Shown here in pieces: positions 57,401 through 64,000 of a stretch of DNA of 64,000 bases (positions are counted from its first letter, which is position 1; each line of letters begins with the position of its first letter). A program made the translations under genes and the position numbers. The stretch spans positions 173,885,797 through 173,949,796 of the forward strand of contig CM070874.1 in NCBI GenBank assembly GCA_036365515.1, given 5' to 3'. Source of the DNA: Torymus aiolomorphi (Eukaryota; Arthropoda; Insecta; Hymenoptera; Torymidae). Under the pieces are notes generated by a model. The model did not search any database and had not been told where the DNA came from. It worked only from the letters and a program-made list of their open reading frames with translations.

Positions 57401-59812
57401 TTACTTTAGTTTTCATATCGAAGATGCTCCCGTTGATTCGGCATATACCAAACGTTTGGTTCTCTCTAGAATTGCTCGCATCTTCGACCCCATGGGGTGG
57501 TTGGCTCCTATCGTAATAACCCCTAAGATTATTATGCAATCTTTATGGATTCTGAAGTTGGGACGAAGAACTGCCTCTTGATATCTCAAATCAGTGGCAG
57601 ACTTGGTTGCAAGATCTTCATTCACTTAGTCTGATTAAAATCCCTCGCTGGAGCGGATACACTCCCCAATGTGAATTACTTGAGATTCACGGATTCGCAG
57701 ACGCCTCTAAATTTGCGTATGGTGCAGTAGTCTACCTGCGCTTGATCCAAACTTAATAAGCGCTTGTCACGCTTCAAGTCGCTAAAACGCGAGTAGCTCC
57801 ACTTAAGACGCTAAGCATACCTCGCTTAGAACTTTGCGCTGCGTTGCTACTTGCTCGACTGGTTCACACATTCCTCGAATCTTTCCCAATAAAGTTTGAG
57901 TGTTCATCTTTGGTCTGATTCTGCTGATGTGCTCTTCTGGTTAAAAGACCATCCCTCTAGATGGGGCGTTTTTGTCGCTAACCGGTACTCCGAGATTCAT
58001 ACCCTGCTCCCTGATGCGTTCTGGCATCACGTACGATCAGGCGATAACCCCGCGAATGTTATTTCACGAGGTATTGAGCCCTCAAAACTAGTTCCGTATA
58101 GCTTATGGTGGAAAGGTCCCACCTGGCTCTCCGATAATCATGAGTCATGGTCAAAGGCTCATGATCAGCTCAATTTTACAGTAAATAGTCTGAATCTTCG
58201 ACCTAGCCACTCTCTAGTCGCTAGCAAGGGCACTCCAAATTCTGTCGAGAATACTCCAAAAATTTTGGAGTCTTTTTAACAAATATTCGTCATTAAATAA
58301 GTTATATTGTATGGCATCGTACTGCTTTAGATTCATCTTCAGAATCTGCTCGAAAACTGAACGCGAAGCGACTTCAAGTTCGGTTGTTAGTTTTCGTACT
58401 GTTCTTCAATCCCTACTATGCCATCATACTCCGAATTCTAAGGGAATAAGTGCTAGTGATATTGAGAACACCAGACTTTGTCTGATATATCTAGTTCAAA
58501 CGGCTTATTTTAAACTTGAACTCCAACAGTTACAAAGAAAAGGTAAACTTTCCACCAAAAGCTCTCTTTTACCTTTAAACCCCATGATACAAAATCAGTT
58601 ACTCAGGGTGGGCGGTCGACTTTCTCACTCTCTTCTCGAAGAAGATGCTAAGCATCCATTTATTTTACCTGCTGATTGTCACTTTACCACTCTATTAATT
58701 GAGGATGCTCATCAACGTACTCTCCATGGTGGTGTTCAATTAACACTTGCCACGCAAGACGACAGTATTGGATAATTAAAGGACGATCTGAAGTCAAGGA
58801 AGTCATCAGAATTTGCCTCGCATGCTCCCGACATGCCGCTCGAGTGCCAACTCAATTAATGGGTGAGTTGCCCAAGGCTCGAGTATGCCCTTCTCCGCTA
58901 TTCGAGTGCTCAGGCGTCGATTACGCCGGCCCCATTCAGCTTCGTCTTACTAAGACTAGGGGTAAAGGCACCATGAAAGGTTATATAGCGATTTTTATTT
59001 GCATGGCTACCCGAGCCGTACACATCGAGGTGGTTGAGGATTACTCTAGTGAAGCGTTCATCGCTGCTTTCCATCGTTTTACCGCTCGTGGAGATCATTG
59101 CAAAAAATTGTTCTCTGGCCAAGGTACGAACTTCGTTGGGGCCGATGCTCAGCTAAAACAGATGCTCGTAGCCTCTTCCTCGTTCTCTTCGCTAATTGTA
59201 AAGTCTCTAGCTCAAGAAGGACCATCTTGGATCTTCAATCCTCCCGGTGCGCCTCATTTTGGTGGCATTTGGGAGGCCGCAGTTAAGTCGGCAAAACACC
59301 ACATCCGCCGAGTCGTTGGAGAAAAAGTTCTCACATTTTCGGAGCTTGTGACTCTTACGTGCAGAATTGAAGCTTGCCTTAATTCAAGGCCATTAACTGC
59401 TCTCACGGACGATCCTTCTGACCTAGCATTTTTATCCCCATCACATTTTCTAATTCAACGTTCGTCATTTTTAGTGCCTGAAGAAAACCTCGCAGATGCC
59501 AATGTGACTCCAGGAAAGCGCTGGCTTTTGATCAGCCAGCTGACTCAGCATTTCTGGACGAAGTGGTCTTCAGAATATCTGACTTCGCTGCAGGCACGAC
59601 GTAGGTGGAGGCAACTACAGCATCCAATAGCCGTGGGTGATCTCGTGCTCGTTCGCAACGAGCTCACGCCTCCAGCCCAGTGGCCCCTCGCACGCATCAC
59701 AGCTATTCATCCAGGGAGTGATGGAATCACGCGCGTGGTCGATTTGTGCACGGCCACCACAACTCTTCGTCGACCCATCGCCAAGGTCGTACGTCTTCAC
59801 CCTGCTGAGTGA
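54441..59812 (+). pseudogene. BEL-2 gag-pol polyprotein, disrupted
   Basis: The long frame (54655-57375) holds Gag (DUF1759 block GKFSDWENFRDVI, ALIEYYENQRRI), zinc knuckles CSFCNQSHFTNRC and CFLCKAKHHTLVH, the protease site as IDPESQ, and RT to YSDNVLSG (57169). Further frames: RNase H region [14 protein letters not shown] (57912), integrase zinc-binding part (58311-58775), and integrase core plus C-terminal domain (58844-59812) with VDYAGP, GQGTNFVG and GGIWEAAV. The Gag ATG of BEL-1 is ATC here. Stops at 54541 and 54652; frameshifts near 57329, 57557, 57895, 58270 and 58755; TAATAA at 57754. The second integrase Asp is Gly (LFSGQGTN), though BEL-1 keeps Asp. RT has YSDN in both copies. Confidence 0.92.
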
Positions 59813-59829
59813 GGTTCGTTCGGCAGTCT

Positions 59830-59846
59830 GGCGAAGGTGGGCGGAA
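59830..59846 (+). other. BEL-2 polypurine tract
   Basis: GGCGAAGGTGGGCGGAA ends directly at the 3' LTR. It is purine-rich except for two Cs and a T, and is the expected plus-strand primer. Confidence 0.6.
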
Positions 59847-60166
59847 TGTTCACGATCCATCGCCTCGAACGCTGGAGACGCTGACGTCATCGAGCCTTAT
59901 AAGGCCATATTCGGCCTGCGTAAGGTGCGCAGCCAGTCAGCGCTCGCCACGCGGCCCTCTCTGCGCCCCTCCAACTCCCAAGACGCCGGCCGACGGCGCC
60001 TGGCCGCGCAGTCAGTTCAGCACGCGACGGCCAAGAGAGGCAGCAGCAGCTCACGACTGCACAACGGACACCAACAATAAACCACTTTATTCTCCACACG
60101 AAACGCCTTCAATTATTGAACCTTCAGTCCACGATCCCACCCCTCATTCAGTCAATCTCAAAAACA
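59847..60166 (+). repeat. BEL-2 3' LTR, intact
   Basis: 320 bp with the CRE-like site (59882), TATA-like box (59897) and AATAAA (60076). It serves as the empty-site reference for the Transib-like insertion. Confidence 0.95.
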
Positions 60167-60171
60167 ATAGA

Positions 60172-60465
60172 ATATTATAAGAATTTTCTATTGACAAGCA
60201 GCAGCCAGTTAAATCTTATGTATTGAATTCATCTATTGATTAATTATGGTGTGTATCATTCAACTATATATTTTGTTTGTAATTTTATAGTTTATAAATG
60301 TCATACTTATTCTTTTTAAATAAAAAAAAAATGCGTTGTATTTAGTCTTAAAGTAATTTACTTGAAAGTTTACATTATTTCTTGCAACAAAATAAGTGAC
60401 TTTATACGATGACTTTATATAACTATTTTATAGTTATTACAATATTTTTTAAGGAATTTTTTAAG
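60172..60465. other. AT-rich spacer
   Basis: No feature seen between the BEL-2 target duplication and the next MITE. Confidence 0.6.
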
Positions 60466-60726
60466 GCTTTTGCTAAACGACCGTCAGATTTCATGAGAGC
60501 GCATATACCTATATATTGGTAAAACCTAACCTTCAATTTTCTATAGTTGAAGAATTGACGCTTGAATAAAGAAAAAAATAGACAAGGATTGAGGTTTGAC
60601 TAAAGAAATAATAGTCCCTTCCAGGTCAGACTCTCAAAACAACGGTTTTTACGTGTTTTTAAATGTGTTGTAGGTTATTTGTCCGTCAGATCTGACGGTC
60701 GTTTAGCAGAGGCGATTTTTTAAGGA
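60455..60726. mobile_element. MITE with TGCTAAACGACCGTCAG ends and long duplication
   Basis: Terminal repeats TTGCTAAACGACCGTCAGAT (60469-60489) and ATCTGACGGTCGTTTAGCAG (60690-60709) enclose about 220 bp. ATTTTTTAAGG flanks both sides (60456-60466 and 60715-60725). An 11 bp flank repeat suggests a Mutator-like origin, an inference. The right repeat contains the perfect palindrome CCGTCAGATCTGACGG (60683-60698). The interior word TGACTAAAGAAATAAT also occurs at 6188. Confidence 0.7.
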
Positions 60727-61603
60727 ACCAAGTGATGAATTTTGATAGGAAAAATCTTCAAATATTAGTGTTTTCGTTAGCTATGGGAGTATAAGACAGT
60801 ATATTTTTTTTATAAGTAAAAATAGAGTATGATATTTATTATTTACTTATAGTTCTTTATTAAATATTGTTTTTTATAGATATATAATAATACTTTTAAT
60901 AATCGTACCTTAATATTAAATAAGACTTTATTTGTTGTGGTTTTGGCAAATAAAATGATAATAATTCAATTGGTATGTCATTTATAAATTTTTAACGTTT
61001 TCATAAATACATGAACAAACTTATGAATCTTTTAATTTCAGGTTTCAGTACCCCGACTATGTGGAGATAAATGTGAGATATTAAAGGCGAATAAAAAACT
61101 ATAATAAAGGAGAATTTGTTATTTTGAAGAAAATTAAAGGTGAACGTTGGAGTTGAAATTTTATTAAAGGAGAAAAACTACTCAATACTTTAAAGGAAAA
61201 ACTTTAGTTGGTGTTGTATACGTTTAATTGAATTTTGTGATTATTAAAAAATTATATGGTAATACGACAACTGATTGAACATTAAAATCTAACATATATT
61301 ATTGAATAAATAATAAAGGACAGTTTATAAAGGATAGTTAATGTCTACGTAGAAATTTAAAATACTAAATACACGTATACCAATTTGTTGTCTTTACCAT
61401 ACTGTAATTCATACTGTAATTTTGTGAATAAAATATTTATTATAATATAATTATTTGTTTGTTGTTTACTTTCTAAACTTATATATTTATATTCATATAT
61501 ACAATTCTATTCATTTCTTACAATAATTTATTTTCTTGAACTTTTACAACTTCTTTTTTTCCAATTTTACTTTTATTTTTTGTATTTTTTGTGTATAAAT
61601 AAA
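60727..61603. other. AT-rich 5' flank of the second Helitron
   Basis: No gene. It may include the untranslated 5' part of the Helitron, but I could not identify a TC terminus. Confidence 0.5.
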
Positions 61604-64000
61604 ATGGGAAGAAAGAAAAAAATTAGAACAGAAGAAGAAGAATTGGAATATAAAAGAATTAAACAAGAATGGAATAAGGTATATAAAAAAAATTACTTAA
61701 AAAGACTTTCTCAACGAGAAGTTACAGCTCGTAGTGTCAGTGATTCGAATTCGAACATATTAAATGATGAATGTGAAGAAGTGCATCTTATTAATATTAG
61801 TAGAGTAGCTACTTCTCATGAACATTGTTATGCTTTAAATATAAATAATGTTCAGTCATTAAATACAGATAATAATTACAGATTAAACATTTGTGAAAAT
61901 CCAATAAATGTAGATTTCAATGTCATTTCTGATGAGCCCCAAAATATACAAAATTTAAATATAAATAATGATGATTTAAATAATGTAATAGTAAACTCTT
62001 ATGTTAATAATAATTATGCTGATCATTCTTACGCTAATTCTCAATACATTGATAATAGATTAAATGTAGAATCTCTTATTACTCACTATCATTCTTACTT
62101 TATAAACCAAAATATTATTCAATGTAATCATGAATCTCAAAATTCCCTTGGCCAAATGAATGTTGAATGTGTTCATTGTGAAGCGAAACACTTTGCTGGT
62201 GAGAGAGTATCTAATAAAGGTAACTCTTTTAATGATTGTTGCAATCATGGTAATATTAAATTTTTACCCACTCCTGAATTTCCTATTGAATTGAAAAAAT
62301 TGTTTCTTTCTGAACATGAATTATCAAATCAATTTTTTTAGAGTATTCGTCGATATAATAACTTATTTTCTTTTGCCTCTTACAATGCAAATTTAGTAAA
62401 TTTCAGTGATCGTCGACCTGGTCCTTATTGTTTTAAAATACAAGGGCAAATTTATTATCAGATCAATACTGCTTTACACCCTGAAATCAACGAAAAGCCT
62501 TCATATGGTCAACTTTTCATTGTTGATGCTAATGAAGCAATTGAGCATCGAATGGCGGCTTTTAATGCAGGCGTAAATATAGATCTCGTGCAAATACTTG
62601 AAAATATTATGCGCGAATATAATATCTTTGCTCAATCATATGAAATGATCGGTGAGGAACTAAGGAAACAAGAAAACTCTCAGTTAGATAACGAGTTACA
62701 ATTAATTTTTTCATTGAAACCAGGAGAGCAGGATAAGGAACGTTATAATTTTCAAAGAACGAATGAGGTTACCGCTATATTTTCTACCACTGCTGATGGA
62801 GAAATACCAGATGCTTATGTGATCATACGGAATAAAAATACTAAACAATTGCAAAGTGTCAGTTCGATGGATCCAAACGTTGAACCATGGATTTACCCTT
62901 TATTTTATCCTCATGGTTCACAAGGTTGGCACAGGAATATGTTACGCGAAGATGGGAAGAGGAGAGTATCTAGAGCCGCATACACAAAATATAAAATTGC
63001 TATTAGAGATTATTTTAATCCTTTAATCAGAGGTCGTCGTTTATTTCAACAATATTTAGTTAGTTGACTCTTATGTTAAAATTGAGAAAGATCGTATAGA
63101 GTATTGCAAATCACATCAAGCAGAATTGAGAGTTGCATCCTACAAAGGTGTTATAGATTATTTAGAAAAAAAAAACAAATAACAATGAAAATGCAAGGAT
63201 CGGAAAAATCCAAATTTTACCATCAACTTTTGTAGGATCTCCACGTTACATGTTACAGTGTTATCATGATGCTATCACTCAAACACAAAAAAAGGTAAAC
63301 CAGATTTATTTATTACAATGACTTGCAGCCCACGTTGGCAAGAAATCGAAGATCATTTATTGACAGGGCAACAGGCGTCAGATAGGCCTGACCTCTGCGC
63401 TCGAGTATTTCACTTAAAAAAAATGCTTTACTTGATTTTATTAAGAAAGACAATTTCTTCGGGAAAGTAGTAGCGTTCATTTATGTAATAGAATTTCAAA
63501 AACGCGGGTTACCACATTGTCATTTATTAATAACATTATCTGAACATTGTAAACTTAATACTGTGCAAAAAGTAGATAATTTTTTTCCGCTGAAATACCC
63601 GACCCAGATCTCCATCCTGAACTACATGATATTGTCATGAAAAATATGATACACGAGCCTTGTGGAGATTGGTGTATCGTTGATGGAAAATGTTCAAAAA
63701 AATTTCCAAAGCAATTGCAAAATGCGAACTATAATCGATGTTAATAGCTATCCTATTTATTGTCGAAGAAATACTGGAAGAACGTTCGCATGCCCTAATA
63801 ATTATCAAGTAGACAATCGTCACGTTGTTCCTTATTGTCCAACGCTATCCTTGATGTTTAATTGTCATATAAATGTTGAAGTTTGCTCAAGTATACAATC
63901 TATATCATATTTGCATAAGTATATATACAAAGGACATGATGCTGCATCTGTAATAATTACCAATAATACAAATAATGAGACAATTATTGAACATGATGAA
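61604..64000 (+). pseudogene. Helitron RepHel gene, N-terminal part, cut by window end
   Basis: ATG at 61604 opens MGRKKKIRTEEEELEYKRIKQ, the basic start of insect Helitron proteins. An Asn-rich linker follows, then the Helitron N-terminal (helicase-like) domain: YNNLFSFASYNANL, RRPGPYCFKIQGQIYY, YGQLFIVDANEA and EPWIYPLFYPHGSQGWH. The Rep part follows with ILPSTFVGSPRYM, LFITMTCSPRWQEI, the HUH motif in FQKRGLPHCHLLI (63495), and SISYLHKYIYKGHDA at the end. Lesions: TAG at 62339-62341 in frame; a 4 bp GTTA duplication at about 63056-63063 that shifts the frame; and further shifts near 63180, 63290 and 63420. The helicase part lies beyond the window. It is related to the copy at 6707-9187, which lacks this N-terminal domain. 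Confidence 0.88.

Larger units (their letters stand above)
51421..60166 (+). mobile_element. BEL/Pao LTR retrotransposon BEL-2, structurally complete
   Basis: Two LTRs of 320 bp each (after removing a 990 bp insertion from the first) start TGTTCACG and end AAAAACA. ATAGA flanks both sides (51416-51420 and 60167-60171). The primer site is at 52732, a purine tract stands before the 3' LTR, and the gag-pol order is that of BEL/Pao. Direct comparison of the LTRs shows 8 substitutions in 320 bp (about 2.5 percent). The coding region carries several stops and frameshifts, so it is not autonomous now. Confidence 0.95.

Noticed and set aside
51421..60166. Endogenous retrovirus with an envelope gene
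   Set aside because: After the integrase the frame ends at 59812 and the purine tract and LTR follow at once; there is no room for an envelope gene.

Overview
The window is a stretch of eukaryotic, almost certainly insect, nuclear DNA made mostly of transposable elements nested in one another. The reasons are intron-bearing genes with GT/AG boundaries, long AT-rich spacers, microsatellites, and a transposon set typical of arthropods: mariner, Helitron, Penelope-like, BEL/Pao, a CACTA/EnSpm-like element and a Transib-like element. A hymenopteran is plausible, but the sequence alone does not prove it. I found no rRNA, tRNA or CRISPR and nothing bacterial. Few reading frames are intact; most coding regions are pseudogenes whose lesions can be read.

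Layout. 1-760: RAD51 pseudogene with a broken Walker A. 1193-2482: mariner with both terminal repeats. 2600-2940: weak DEAH-helicase-like exon remnants. 3765-6110 and 25903-27929: two inverted copies of a 2 kb non-coding element packed with GTAC words. 6700-14045: decayed Helitron with a recognisable 3' hairpin and CTAG end, carrying a nested head-to-head pair of Penelope-like elements (9937-13242). 16132-23968: a BEL/Pao element (BEL-1) with a deleted 5' LTR, an internal solo LTR and a TA microsatellite that expanded inside pol. 23988-25720: LTR-like sequence on the minus strand, then candidate exons of an unrecognised plus-strand gene. 29672-30606: SWIM/DDE transposase remnant. 31049-33009: a second DDE-transposase-like gene, next to a 113 bp inverted-repeat pair.

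37950-50570: a minus-strand, multi-exon SAMD3-like gene copy with several in-frame stops. Its second intron holds a 9 kb CACTA/EnSpm-like transposon (about 40652-49812) with long, palindrome-rich inverted ends. That transposon carries two divergent genes. One is a three-exon TNP2 transposase that is in frame apart from a single TAG. The other is a six-exon BEN-domain gene. 51421-60166: a structurally complete BEL/Pao element (BEL-2) with 320 bp LTRs, a 5 bp target duplication, a tRNA-Tyr primer site and a 985 bp Transib-like insertion in its 5' LTR. 61604-64000: the start of another Helitron, cut off by the window end.

The strongest leads are the two-gene TNP2 + BEN transposon, the YSDN motif shared by both BEL reverse transcriptases where YVDD is expected, the nested insertion history that target-site duplications date, and the paired GTAC-rich elements.
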